DNA of 50,491 nucleotides from a virus. Shown here one piece after another: positions 23,274 through 31,999 of this stretch. Each line of letters starts with the position of its first letter. The stretch's first letter is position 1. The notes beneath the pieces are model-generated. The model was not told the DNA's origin, made no database searches, and worked only from the letters and a program-made list of their open reading frames with translations. Made by a program: the position numbers and the translations under genes. The stretch spans positions 1 through 50,491 of IMG/VR virus record IMGVR_UViG_3300021356_000030; one strand, given 5' to 3'.

Positions 23274-23950
23274 TCATCATAGGTGGAATCTGGTTCCAGT
23301 GCAATGTAATACACAAGATTCTTATCTTCGGAAACAAAACGAGAAAGTAGTTTGCTGGAGATAGTCACGTTGTAGGAACCAGGGAGGATCTTGATGTTCT
23401 CAACCTTGAAGTTAAGACAGAAAGATGCAGCAGTTTCACCAACTACGACAGCATAGTCATTAGAAGTATCGTTCTTCTTATCACGAACAACGATCTTAAC
23501 CACACCGTTCTCACCGATTACGGAAAGATCGGGAACACCATAAACTGCAGCAGCCTTCAAGAGTTTGTCCAACTGTTGAGTATTCAGTTCAAAACTCACA
23601 TCCTCAGAGGGCAGAGTAATGGACTTATCTGGAGGAGTAACGATAACTGCAGGATCTGCAAAGAAATACTTGGAACGAGTCTTACCTTCTCGGATAGAAA
23701 CATAACTTTCATTCTTGAAATCCAACTGAGGATCTTGATACAAAGACATTGCGTTCAAGAACTCATTCAGATTGTAGATACCGAAGTCGCGTTCAAACTC
23801 TTCGTCAATGTTGACTTCTGCAAGAATATTTTTCATCACACTAATAGTGCGAATAGTCTTGCCTTGTTTGAAAAGAATAGATTGATTGATACCCGCAAAG
23901 TTCTTCAGAAGGTTGAGGGTTTTGTCAGAGAGTTGCATATTAGTTGTCAT
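23270..23950 (-). CDS. gp45: Sliding clamp gp45
   Basis: A 226-residue processivity clamp matching T4 gp45: MQLSDKTLNLLKNFAGINQS at the N terminus, DFGIYNLNEFLNAMSL, and VKIVVRDKKNDTSNDYAV in the second domain. It forms a trimeric ring that tethers gp43 and, with gp55, activates late transcription. It overlaps the DUF3310 gene upstream by 4 bases. Confidence 0.95.
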   Translation of the reverse strand: MTTNMQLSDKTLNLLKNFAGINQSILFKQGKTIRTISVMKNILAEVNIDEEFERDFGIYNLNEFLNAMSLYQDPQLDFKNESYVSIREGKTRSKYFFADPAVIVTPPDKSITLPSEDVSFELNTQQLDKLLKAAAVYGVPDLSVIGENGVVKIVVRDKKNDTSNDYAVVVGETAASFCLNFKVENIKILPGSYNVTISSKLLSRFVSEDKNLVYYIALEPDSTYDE

Positions 23951-24435
23951 TGATTGTAGGTTTCGGTGATAGAGTTCTTGTCGTTGAAGTGCATCAGGAG
24001 GACTGCATAGTGGAGAATCTTCATGATATCTCGACGTGCAGTGCCTTTCTTATCGTATCGAGATGCATACTTCAGGATGTTACTACGACAGAAAGATTCA
24101 CCATCACCACAAGCTTCAATCAGATCCAGAGTTTGAATCTTGTCGTCACCAGCAGAATAGTGAGCGTTATATGTACCAGAAATATATTCTTTCAACTCTT
24201 GGAGGATTCGATCCTCACTATATTTGTATCGATTGGGGTCGTTGTTCATAGTCAAATCAATGGAATAATCACTCTCGGTATCAAAAGTAATGTAATCAGT
24301 TCCTGCACCACCGAAGATACCATCCATATCAACAGGTTGTGCAGCACCAATCAGAGTGTCTTCAGAGAAAACACTACCAGTGAAGGTAATGGTATCATCG
24401 GACATACCACCTAACGTAGTCATTGCAGTGTTCAT
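23947..24435 (-). CDS. DUF3310 domain protein (162 aa)
   Basis: The C-terminal half carries the DUF3310 pattern: KIQTLDLIEACGDGESFCR, then NILKYASRYDKKGT and DIMKILHYAVLLMHF. The N-terminal 80 residues are acidic and Gly/Thr-rich. DUF3310 proteins are common in phages and sometimes labelled nucleotide kinase, though their activity is not established. The gene lies between cobS and gp45. Confidence 0.82.
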   Translation of the reverse strand: MNTAMTTLGGMSDDTITFTGSVFSEDTLIGAAQPVDMDGIFGGAGTDYITFDTESDYSIDLTMNNDPNRYKYSEDRILQELKEYISGTYNAHYSAGDDKIQTLDLIEACGDGESFCRSNILKYASRYDKKGTARRDIMKILHYAVLLMHFNDKNSITETYNQ

Positions 24436-24456
24436 AATGTAACCTCAGTAATTGTA

Positions 24457-25614
24457 TCAAGAAAAGGGAACGTCGTCAACATTCTCAGAAGGCATCTGGA
24501 AGTCAACATCAACTTTGTCATACAGTTCCATGAAGGACTGTTTGGTTTCATCATCAAAACGATTCAGACAAACTTGCATTGCTTTGGCTTTGTCCTTAAA
24601 GATTGAATATGCCCTGACAATGTGAACCAGACGACGGGTACTGATCACCTCTTCGATACCACCATCATAGAAAGTCTTGCGGATGATGTCTGCCCAGTCA
24701 GCAAGACGTTTGTAGAAATCAACCTCTGCAAGACCAAGTTCGACACCGACCTTGTAGAGAATTTTGAATTCAGTGGCAGCAGTGGGATATTCCTGTTCAA
24801 AAGTAACAGGGAATCGTTCTAGGAACGCTTCGTTGAGCACGTTAGTTCCAATGAATCGTCCGTCGTCTGAACCCTTACCCTTAGTGTTGGCTGTGGCAAT
24901 GACGTTGAATCCACTTGCAGGAGAAACCCATCGTCCGATTTTCTTAAGGAAAACTCCTTTCCCTTCAAGGATACTTTGGAGACAGAGAATTTTGTTAGAA
25001 GCGAGGTCGATCTCATCAAGGAGCAAAACAGCTCCTCGTTCGAGGGCTTCAATGACTGGGCCATTGTGCCAGACGGTGTTACCATCAATAAGGCGGAAAC
25101 CGCCAATAAGATCATCTTCATCGGTTTCAATAGTAATGTTTACACGGATGAGTTCCCGACCCAGTTGAGCACACGCTTGCTCAACCGAGAACGTTTTGCC
25201 GTTACCAGAAAGACCCGTAATGAACGTTGGATAGAATAGACGGGACTGAATAATTTTTTTAACATCAGAGAAGTTGCCAAACTTGATGAAGGAATCATCT
25301 TTCTGTGGGATAAGGTTTTGTTCAATTGCAGGCATAGCTGCAGGTGAATTATAAGTTACTTCCAGATCCTGAACTGTCTCTTTTGTAACTTCCAGGTTCC
25401 ACTTCCCGTGACCTACCTTGTAGTTGGCAAGACGACGGGAGACAGTCTGGTAACTCATACTGTTCATTGCACACCAGGCTTTGATGTCAGCACTGGTGAC
25501 GGATTCTCCGTAGAGATCTTTAAGGGAGTCAATCAGTTGATCGTCGGTCATCTTGAGGCGAGTCATGAGTTGTGTCGTTTCAACAAATAAATTATAACGC
25601 ACTTCCTCCGCCAT
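24457..25614 (-). CDS. cobS: CobS-type AAA+ ATPase
   Basis: A MoxR/CobS-type AAA+ protein: Walker A TGLSGNGKT, Walker B VLLLDEIDLA, a sensor region NVIATANTKGKG and an arginine-finger region LNEAFLERFP. Residues 1-110 form an added helical region. The gene is widespread in T4-like cyanophages and called cobS after the cobaltochelatase subunit. No other cobalamin gene is visible here, but a VWA/MIDAS partner-like protein lies 4 kb downstream. The first ATG lacks a clear Shine-Dalgarno; codon 17 (MTRLKMTDD) is an alternative start. Confidence 0.88.
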   Translation of the reverse strand: MAEEVRYNLFVETTQLMTRLKMTDDQLIDSLKDLYGESVTSADIKAWCAMNSMSYQTVSRRLANYKVGHGKWNLEVTKETVQDLEVTYNSPAAMPAIEQNLIPQKDDSFIKFGNFSDVKKIIQSRLFYPTFITGLSGNGKTFSVEQACAQLGRELIRVNITIETDEDDLIGGFRLIDGNTVWHNGPVIEALERGAVLLLDEIDLASNKILCLQSILEGKGVFLKKIGRWVSPASGFNVIATANTKGKGSDDGRFIGTNVLNEAFLERFPVTFEQEYPTAATEFKILYKVGVELGLAEVDFYKRLADWADIIRKTFYDGGIEEVISTRRLVHIVRAYSIFKDKAKAMQVCLNRFDDETKQSFMELYDKVDVDFQMPSENVDDVPFS

Positions 25615-25636
25615 GGGACAGTCTATGGACAGTTCC

Positions 25637-27748
25637 TCAACTGTCTATGAGATCCTTCACCTTACCATACTTCCATCGATTCCAGTAATCATACAGAGTT
25701 ACTTCGATTTCGGGATCAATCAAATAAAGATTGAATAGACATCTCTGTTGGGCGAGTTGGACCTCAGTGTGACCGTATAGAAGATTTGTTGCGTCTGTAG
25801 AAAAGATGTTTGATAGGTTTACAAACTTTCTACCTTTACCTGCGAATATCTTACAGAACTTGTCCGTTTCTTTGTAGAGATCAATCTTCTTGAACTCCAC
25901 ATTGCAAGCTCTGAACCATGTCCAATAATTTATAAAGTTTTGAGATCCACCAAAATAATTGATAGTATCTTTCAGAGATTTGATGAATGAAACATCTTTG
26001 AATATAGTCATGTCATCATGTTGATCACCCTGTTCATCGGGAGGGAGATGAGTTTTGCCAATCCAAGTGAAGTTTTCTTTATATTGGAATGTCTTCATAC
26101 ACTCAAGTAGATTTAGATGTCGTTTGCCCAAATCATCTTGCACAAACCCAGGTGTACTACCCCACTCATATAAGTGTCTATACCAAGCGAGACTTCGTTG
26201 ATTAAAATCATAAACAACAATTTTGGATTTTGGATTAAGTTTCTCTTGTCTAAAGAGATCAAAAATCTTAAATCCACTTGCAGTATTTACAGCAAGATCA
26301 AAAGTACCTTCATTTGATATACGCATATCCTCACTATTAAACAACCAAATCTGATCCTTTACAGATAAAGCGTCTTCAATAGATTTCTTTTGATTCCAGT
26401 TCTGACTATCGTAAGTAGTCATAGTTTTCAATGACTGTTCATATCGAGCAGTCTCATGTTCTGGATAATGGTAAAACTTATTATGTCTTAGGGTTTCATT
26501 CAACATAACAACGGACCAACCACCTTCAAACATTGCTTTGAGAAGTTCCCACCCCTGGCCAGCAAATGGTTGTTTGGTTCTCTTCTTATCTTTATTAACT
26601 CTTACCCATAGAGGAGTATAGTCATGATGGAAGTTCTCTTCACTCCTTTCCAAAACAGGCAGAAGTTCTTCAGACTCACCCTGCCATGTACCAAAGTCAG
26701 GTCTATCAACTTCCTTCCATGCATGAAGATTGACAATAAAGAACTGATGATGAAGTTCTGCCCAATGATCTGGTTTCATTAGACAATGACCAGCAACACC
26801 AAAGTCCTTATCCTTCATGATAAAGTTTCGGATCTCTCTATCATATTCAAAACTTTTGAGAATAGTTCCTGCAGCAAGAACGACACAATAATCATACCCA
26901 GCATCTGCGGTTGTCTCTAGGAGTTCTTTGATAGAGTCTCCAAAGAAAATATCAGATTGTTTGTGTGCTCTCTTGAGGTAGAACAATGAAGAACCTTTGA
27001 ATCGAAGATACATTGCAGTATTCTCAATTCTATCAAGTTGATTGTAGATCCCATAACAGATCTTTCTATCCTTGTCTTCCAGCCTCATCTGAAGTTGTTT
27101 ATATGCACCCTCAACCAACTTAGGGTTTACATCCCCGTGGACTATGAAATGATACCTGGGTTTATTACTGTTGTTATAAACGGCATGAGTGTTTCCAATG
27201 TCCAAAAACATTCCTCTGCCTTGTTTGAATGGAACTTCCCCATGATCTTTGAAGTAGAAACCACATCCCTGTGGATTATTGATTGCAATGTTTAGAGGTC
27301 CAAAGATTCTACCTTCCCCATCATCATGAGGCATGATGTGACCACCAGGTTCGATTTTCATGATCCGAACTCGATCAAATCTGCGATACCCAAGTTTCTT
27401 CAAGAATTTTACACATGCAGGAAATTTTTCACATGCACTCGTCCATCGGTATTGATTTGGAGTTCCACCATACTGATCATAATTTTCAGTAGCATCTGGA
27501 CGTAGACCATGTAAGGTCAACCCCTTCCATCCCTCATGAGAGTAACTGAGGTGTTTGTCTTTTTCTCTATGCCCGACAAACATGTCATCATTCTGGACAC
27601 ACTCGCGATACATTTCCGCAAAATTGTCCTTAAAGTCTATGCTTAGATAAGGCCAATCCGAATCCCAAATATCTTCAGGTAAAGGTAATGTAGGTTCCCA
27701 CTCATTAGATTTAGATGTGGAAATAAATTTTTCAAGAATCTGATTCAT
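25637..27748 (-). CDS. Large multidomain protein with N-terminal Asp/Asn-hydroxylase-type 2OG domain
   Basis: Residues about 45-215 carry a 2OG-Fe(II) beta-helix with MPHDDGEGR as HxD and IGNTHAVYNN plus RYHFIVHGD supplying the distal His and Arg, like aspartyl/asparaginyl hydroxylases. A middle region (about 235-430) with FGDSIKELL and YCVVLAAGTILKSF resembles GT-A-type transferases. A C-terminal region (about 470-700), with SKIVVYDFNQRSLAWYRHL, looks Rossmann-like. The ATG at 27748 is preferred to a TTG at 27766. It overlaps the upstream gene. The domain names beyond the first are inference. Confidence 0.72.
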   Translation of the reverse strand: MNQILEKFISTSKSNEWEPTLPLPEDIWDSDWPYLSIDFKDNFAEMYRECVQNDDMFVGHREKDKHLSYSHEGWKGLTLHGLRPDATENYDQYGGTPNQYRWTSACEKFPACVKFLKKLGYRRFDRVRIMKIEPGGHIMPHDDGEGRIFGPLNIAINNPQGCGFYFKDHGEVPFKQGRGMFLDIGNTHAVYNNSNKPRYHFIVHGDVNPKLVEGAYKQLQMRLEDKDRKICYGIYNQLDRIENTAMYLRFKGSSLFYLKRAHKQSDIFFGDSIKELLETTADAGYDYCVVLAAGTILKSFEYDREIRNFIMKDKDFGVAGHCLMKPDHWAELHHQFFIVNLHAWKEVDRPDFGTWQGESEELLPVLERSEENFHHDYTPLWVRVNKDKKRTKQPFAGQGWELLKAMFEGGWSVVMLNETLRHNKFYHYPEHETARYEQSLKTMTTYDSQNWNQKKSIEDALSVKDQIWLFNSEDMRISNEGTFDLAVNTASGFKIFDLFRQEKLNPKSKIVVYDFNQRSLAWYRHLYEWGSTPGFVQDDLGKRHLNLLECMKTFQYKENFTWIGKTHLPPDEQGDQHDDMTIFKDVSFIKSLKDTINYFGGSQNFINYWTWFRACNVEFKKIDLYKETDKFCKIFAGKGRKFVNLSNIFSTDATNLLYGHTEVQLAQQRCLFNLYLIDPEIEVTLYDYWNRWKYGKVKDLIDS

Positions 27749-28688
27749 CTCTAATTTCAATACCAATAAACTCTTCTATCTTAGAAAAAACTTCAATGTT
27801 CCAACGTTTTTGTAATTCTGGATCATGTCTCCATGCATTCAAGTCGGGATTAAATCTTGTAAAGGTTTCATCAATAATGACTCTACCAAGGTGATACCTA
27901 CCAAGAGCAAGTTTATCCCTATCGTGAATAGGAATCATTACCCTAGTTTCTTCATCTTGTTTCAAATACCACTGATAAAAATCTTGTTCCATACTCTTAT
28001 ACATGTATGGTGTTTGAGAGAAATTTAACCAACACTCAGTGCTGTACAAGGTTTGAATTTTTACTTGATCATTCTGAATTACACGAACATCATCGTCACA
28101 CATCGCATGAGAGTAATCTTTACCTAAAGTATTATATCCAAGATATAAAGATCCCCAAGCAAATTCACTATCTAAGAATAATTTATCTCCTTCATCAAGT
28201 GGTTCGCCTGGATATGGAGGATATATTGAACAGAGACAACTATAACATGGAAACATATCAGGAGATGTCTTCATAGCAATCTCAGTAATATGAATCCACT
28301 CATTTAAACTCAACCAAGTATCGTGAGCCTCTTCACTAAGAAACCTTTCTGGATCTAAAGACTCTTCTCCATACTCTTCAAACATCTCATGGAGATAATT
28401 CAGTTTGTCCTGATCGATCTCACTAGGATCTCCCTCCAAAAAAGGAAGTCGATCAGTTTCATACAGTTTATTGATATGAGAAACAATACTGTTTAGTTTG
28501 TTTTTTAAGTATGGAAGATCTTCAACATTCTTATTGGTAATCTTAAGATTCAGATATGCATCTTCTTCCTGTTCTTTGATTCGGATTTGTTCAATCCATT
28601 TTTCCCTAAGACTATTTGGTTGCAAGTCAAAGGTGATTGGAAGGATTTTACCACCCTCCATCCTGAAATAGAATACTGCAAATTTCAT
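27732..28688 (-). CDS. Conserved-type hypothetical protein (318 aa)
   Basis: An acidic, Trp/Tyr-rich soluble protein with no motif I recognise. Segments include PCYSCLCSIYPPYPGEPLDE with a three-Cys cluster and GRYHLGRVIIDETFTRFNPD near the C terminus. It is transcribed just before and overlaps the multidomain hydroxylase, suggesting a joint task. Confidence 0.7.
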   Translation of the reverse strand: MKFAVFYFRMEGGKILPITFDLQPNSLREKWIEQIRIKEQEEDAYLNLKITNKNVEDLPYLKNKLNSIVSHINKLYETDRLPFLEGDPSEIDQDKLNYLHEMFEEYGEESLDPERFLSEEAHDTWLSLNEWIHITEIAMKTSPDMFPCYSCLCSIYPPYPGEPLDEGDKLFLDSEFAWGSLYLGYNTLGKDYSHAMCDDDVRVIQNDQVKIQTLYSTECWLNFSQTPYMYKSMEQDFYQWYLKQDEETRVMIPIHDRDKLALGRYHLGRVIIDETFTRFNPDLNAWRHDPELQKRWNIEVFSKIEEFIGIEIRDESDS

Positions 28689-28704
28689 AACAAAAGTTCA
28701 GTTT

Positions 28705-29064
28705 TTACTTTTTGTCCTCTTTTTTATCCTTTTTCTTTTTGGTGTCCATAATTGCACCTTTACCGTATTTCTTTTCGATGTCTGCTCTTACTTTTTCTAC
28801 CGCAGACATACCGTCATACTTCTTTTTCTTACCACCAGTAGGACCAGCTGCGAACTTTGGTGCCTTTCTATAGTTGGTGTTACCATCAACACCACCACGT
28901 TCCATGCGTTGGTCTCTCAGGCGATCTGCCTCTTCTTCATTAATTTGTTGGAACCAGGACTCCTCCATATTGAGAATAATAGTGTTTGCTTCCTCTTCTG
29001 TAGTTGCAAACTTTTTCTCTAGAAGATAGTTTTTAATAACTTCGTAAGTTTGGAGGGCGTCCAT
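28705..29064 (-). CDS. Small Lys-rich hypothetical protein (119 aa)
   Basis: MDALQTYEVIKNYLLEKKFA starts a helical N-terminal domain (about 1-60). A flexible basic tail ends in KKKKDKKEDKK. The ATG at 29064 follows a GTG used by a longer reading. An AATAAATA late box lies 20 bases upstream, so it is likely a late, virion-linked or nucleic-acid-binding protein. Not recognised. Confidence 0.68.
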   Translation of the reverse strand: MDALQTYEVIKNYLLEKKFATTEEEANTIILNMEESWFQQINEEEADRLRDQRMERGGVDGNTNYRKAPKFAAGPTGGKKKKYDGMSAVEKVRADIEKKYGKGAIMDTKKKKDKKEDKK

Positions 29065-29083
29065 GGTTCTCACTGTTTTCTTT

Positions 29084-29091
29084 TATTTATT
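29084..29091 (-). promoter_or_regulatory. Late promoter box AATAAATA
   Basis: Minus-strand AATAAATA overlaps the stop of the 64-residue gene and lies 20 bases upstream of the ATG at 29064. Confidence 0.5.
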
Positions 29092-29281
29092 CGTCTTCGG
29101 ATCCGAGTGCTTCAGAAGAAGCGGTATCCATACCTTCACCCTTTAATTCTTTGGGTTCTGGTTTTGCAACTGGCTTTGGTGCAGCCTTTGCTACTGGTTT
29201 TGGTGCAGGTGCTGGTGCTGGTTCACCACCACCCAATAATTCTCTAGAGAGTCTTCCCATGGGTTTACCTATTGATTTCAT
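29087..29281 (-). CDS. Small Pro/Ala-rich hypothetical protein (64 aa)
   Basis: A short basic N terminus (MKSIGKPMGRLSRELLGGG) is followed by a Pro-Ala-Lys repeat (PAPAPAPKPVAK, then PKPVAKPEPK) and an acidic tail. Its first residues MKSIGKPMGRLSREL loosely recall the MKSF/MKSW starts of the late proteins at 3 kb. A CATAAATA box lies directly upstream but too close to the ATG for certainty. Function unknown. Confidence 0.6.
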   Translation of the reverse strand: MKSIGKPMGRLSRELLGGGEPAPAPAPKPVAKAAPKPVAKPEPKELKGEGMDTASSEALGSEDE

Positions 29282-29286
29282 AATAT

Positions 29287-31428
29287 TTATGCAACCAGGT
29301 CAACGAATTCACCAAGAACTCTCTTGTTCATTTTCTTAGAATTTAGAGACTTTTTGAAAGCACTTTTGATCTGTGCCTTGGTTGCATCTTCTTTCACTTC
29401 AAACTCAGAGTCAGAGGAAAGTGCAGTTGAAGACAATCCGAAATACTTTTGATATCCAGAACCGTCGATAGAGAAAGATTTGTTTTTCTTCCATTCTGCA
29501 AGTTTATCATAGTAACCATTTGCACCATAGTATCGACGAATGAAACTACTTGCATCTCGACCATCCAAAACACGAATACCAATAAGGTTAGTGTTGGGGA
29601 AGTTATCTCGAAGATTTTCAAGCATTACATTAGTGAACTGAGTAAATTCTCCAGTGAAAGCATAAGTCTTTCCAAGTTTACGATCTCGGAGAGTAATTTC
29701 ATTGTAGTAAGGAGAATTCAAACCAATGTAAGGTTCACCAGACTCAGACTTTCGTGTCGGAAACTCTTTGTAGTACTTCAGAGCATTTGCCTCGCCATCA
29801 GTAAGAACAACACACTGAACTTTCTGGACTTCGTTTTGAATTTTGAACTGAGGGATAATCTGATGCAGTGAGATAATAGCTTCGTTAAGAGGAGTTCCAG
29901 AAAGACTCAGACGATTGGGATACTGATAAAGATAACCCGACCAGTTGCGGCAGCTGAAGTGTGCAGCAATCCTAAACATGTTGATCATCTGGTGTTCAAG
30001 ATCCCGACCATTAGTTTTATGAGTGAACAGATTCATGAGATTGAAAGTTTCATCCACTTTGAAGAAACCAGGAATCTTTTCCACATAATATTCTTTGTCA
30101 TAATCACGATAGGACCACTCATTAGTGAAAGCATAAACCTCAAAGGGAATAGAAACTTTCTTGCAGAACCAGATCAGGTTATAAAGTTGTTTAATAGTGT
30201 CAAGCATTACACTACCCATAGATCCAGACCAATCAAGAACAAAAATCAATCCATGATTTTTACCATCAGGAAGGAGAGTCACTTTCCTGAAAAGATCTTC
30301 ATTGTACTTGTAAGTATGAAGTTTAGAACAATCCAGAACACCAGTGCGAGCCGTAGATGCTCGTGAATATGCATCTGCAGATTTCTTCATTTCAAACTCT
30401 TTGACGAGATAACTTACTTCTTTCTGTGCAGACTTCTTGAATTTTTTGAACTCTGTGTCTACACCGCTGAACAATTTTTCATAAGCATCAGGTTCCCCAT
30501 AGTGTTCTTCGGTTTTTCTCCACCACTCATTGATCTCTTGATGAATGTCAGAGTTGGAAACAATGACCTTCTTGAGATCTACTTTGGGAATTTCTACATA
30601 GAAAGTTTCGATAGCATTGGAATCTACCAGATCACGAATTTTTTCTTGAAGACCATCAACAGTCTTTACGTCCAGATCATCAGAAGTGTTGTCCTCCAAT
30701 TCAATCTGTTCCTCTTCAACCTCTTCGTCTTCCCATTCTTGACCCTGTTCCTTCTCATCAGACTCAGACTTCTGTTCTGAATCAGTGGGGTTTGGAACCA
30801 TCGGTTCATTCTTACTTTCTTCGTTATTGCTTGCAGAAGGAACCTGTGCAGGAGGTTGAACCTCAGCCTGTTTTTCCTCTTTCTTCTGATTGCAATAATC
30901 GTACATGCGTTGTGCAGCGATCAGAGCTTCTTCAAAAGTCTCTGCATCTCCAATCTGTTTGACAATATCTTTTTCTTCATCATTGTGGAAAGGAACTTCA
31001 ATGAAGTTACCAATCTTGAAATACAGATTCACTCGATCCGCCAGTCCCATCTTAGAAACATTCTGACCCTCAAGATCAAAGAAGTCTTTCTCAGACAGTT
31101 CCTGATATCCACTGTAGAAGGACTTACGCAGACCAGGATATTTGCGTTTCATCAGTTTCTCGATCCGTGCATCTTCTGCGATATTGAAGAATGAAGGATT
31201 CATGTAGTACCGATCCAACCAGTTCTCGTCAAGAGTATAGAGAGCATGGCCGACCTCATGACCTACCAACATATCATAGACACTATTGGATGCCTTCTCC
31301 CACATAGGAAGGGTCAGGACACGACTGTGAACGTTGAAGGATGCAGTCTCTACGTGTTTGTGTTCAACCACCAGATCCTCAGTCGCGAGGAGTTTGGCGA
31401 GTTGAGATTTGATTTGGTGGCGATTCAT
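29287..31428 (-). CDS. CobT-like protein: HExxH metallopeptidase-like region plus VWA (MIDAS) domain (713 aa)
   Basis: MLVGHEVGHALY (H57, E58, H61) is a zinc-peptidase HExxH motif. A very acidic linker follows (about 200-260). A von Willebrand A domain begins near residue 390 with FVLDWSGSMGS, the DxSxS metal site, and continues with SLSGTPLNEA and CVVLTDGEAN. This order resembles CobT-like VWA partners of MoxR/CobS AAA+ ATPases. cobS lies 3.7 kb away in the same direction. A TATAAT box sits upstream, inside a terminator-promoter unit. Substrate unknown. Confidence 0.82.
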   Translation of the reverse strand: MNRHQIKSQLAKLLATEDLVVEHKHVETASFNVHSRVLTLPMWEKASNSVYDMLVGHEVGHALYTLDENWLDRYYMNPSFFNIAEDARIEKLMKRKYPGLRKSFYSGYQELSEKDFFDLEGQNVSKMGLADRVNLYFKIGNFIEVPFHNDEEKDIVKQIGDAETFEEALIAAQRMYDYCNQKKEEKQAEVQPPAQVPSASNNEESKNEPMVPNPTDSEQKSESDEKEQGQEWEDEEVEEEQIELEDNTSDDLDVKTVDGLQEKIRDLVDSNAIETFYVEIPKVDLKKVIVSNSDIHQEINEWWRKTEEHYGEPDAYEKLFSGVDTEFKKFKKSAQKEVSYLVKEFEMKKSADAYSRASTARTGVLDCSKLHTYKYNEDLFRKVTLLPDGKNHGLIFVLDWSGSMGSVMLDTIKQLYNLIWFCKKVSIPFEVYAFTNEWSYRDYDKEYYVEKIPGFFKVDETFNLMNLFTHKTNGRDLEHQMINMFRIAAHFSCRNWSGYLYQYPNRLSLSGTPLNEAIISLHQIIPQFKIQNEVQKVQCVVLTDGEANALKYYKEFPTRKSESGEPYIGLNSPYYNEITLRDRKLGKTYAFTGEFTQFTNVMLENLRDNFPNTNLIGIRVLDGRDASSFIRRYYGANGYYDKLAEWKKNKSFSIDGSGYQKYFGLSSTALSSDSEFEVKEDATKAQIKSAFKKSLNSKKMNKRVLGEFVDLVA

Positions 31429-31449
31429 AGGTTTGTCTCGTATGAATCA

Positions 31450-31455
31450 ATTATA
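31450..31455 (-). promoter_or_regulatory. Probable -10 box (TATAAT) for the HExxH/VWA gene
   Basis: TATAAT on the minus strand follows the U-tract of the preceding terminator and is 22 bases upstream of the ATG. The matching -35 position (GGGTTT at 17 bp) is poor, so an activator may be needed. Confidence 0.5.
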
Positions 31456-31456
31456 C

Positions 31457-31481
31457 AAAAAAAGGAGGGCAGAAACCCTCC
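31457..31481 (-). terminator. Rho-independent terminator after the glutaredoxin-like gene
   Basis: Minus strand: GGAGGG, loop TTTCTG, CCCTCC, then TTTTTTT. It lies 14 bases after the stop. Confidence 0.88.
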
Positions 31482-31495
31482 GAGTAGACAGTTCG

Positions 31496-31741
31496 TCAAG
31501 CGAACACTCCTTGTTCTTTCATATACTGCAGTGCCTCTTTAAGACTACCAATATGTTTTGCTCCGATGGCGACTTGAGGATATTCAGCCTCTGGACCAAA
31601 TTCTGCTTCAAATCCTCTTTGAGTAAAATGTTGATTTAAACGATACTCATGATATTCACCACCAAGATGTTTCAATAACGCACAAACTCTTTCACACTCT
31701 TGACTACCGTTAGTGTAAACTACGCAAGCGTTGTCGATCAT
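31496..31741 (-). CDS. Glutaredoxin-like protein lacking the first active-site Cys
   Basis: An 81-residue thioredoxin fold: CVVYTNGSQECERVCALL aligns with the glutaredoxin active-site strand and helix, with S13-x-x-C16 where dithiol enzymes have CxxC; C20 is an extra Cys. YPQVAIGAKHIGSLKEALQY matches the cis-Pro and GSH-binding region. Phage NrdC-type proteins reduce ribonucleotide reductase; without the first Cys a monothiol mode is likelier. An ATGA overlap couples it to the preceding 47-residue gene, and GAGGA lies upstream. Confidence 0.78.
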   Translation of the reverse strand: MIDNACVVYTNGSQECERVCALLKHLGGEYHEYRLNQHFTQRGFEAEFGPEAEYPQVAIGAKHIGSLKEALQYMKEQGVFA

Positions 31742-31881
31742 TTTTGTTTTTCCTCTTCGTATTCGATTACAATTCTTTTATATTCTCTACCTGTATGATC
31801 CACACAGGTGATATGAGTTAACTTACCATTTAATTGGTCGGAAATTTCGTGCAACTTACCCCAGGGAATCCTTTTCTCCAC
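31738..31881 (-). CDS. Small hypothetical protein (47 aa), GTG start
   Basis: The ORF reads MEKRIPWGKLHEISDQLNGK and ends EYEEEKQK. The stop overlaps the glutaredoxin-like start (ATGA). A GTG at 31881 is preferred because GGAGG lies 4 nt upstream; an ATG five codons earlier would place that GGAGG inside the gene. The upstream neighbour has the same GGAGG-NAAC-GTG arrangement. It is a short alpha/beta protein of unknown function. Confidence 0.6.
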   Translation of the reverse strand: MEKRIPWGKLHEISDQLNGKLTHITCVDHTGREYKRIVIEYEEEKQK

Positions 31882-31999
31882 GTTTCCTCCACTCATCAAT
31901 TTCTTCTTGGGTTGGAATATTTATTCGGAAAGCGAGCCCATCTTCTTCAAACTCCTTGTTCATTTTTTCGTAGGTTTCGGGTGTAATCTTTTCAGTCAC
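31856..31999 (-). CDS. Small hypothetical protein (47 aa), GTG start
   Basis: MTEKITPETYEKMNKEFEED begins a protein ending EWRKRGEKDSLG. The GTG start has GGAGG 4 nt upstream and overlaps the preceding stop by 8 bases (GTGACTGA). ATG codons further upstream would overlap the neighbour more deeply. Function unknown; probably co-translated with its neighbours. Confidence 0.6.
   Translation of the reverse strand: MTEKITPETYEKMNKEFEEDGLAFRINIPTQEEIDEWRKRGEKDSLG

Noticed and set aside
29284-29291. CATAAATA as a late promoter for the 64-residue gene
   Set aside because: It ends 2 bases before the ATG, so transcription would start inside the coding sequence unless a later start codon is used.
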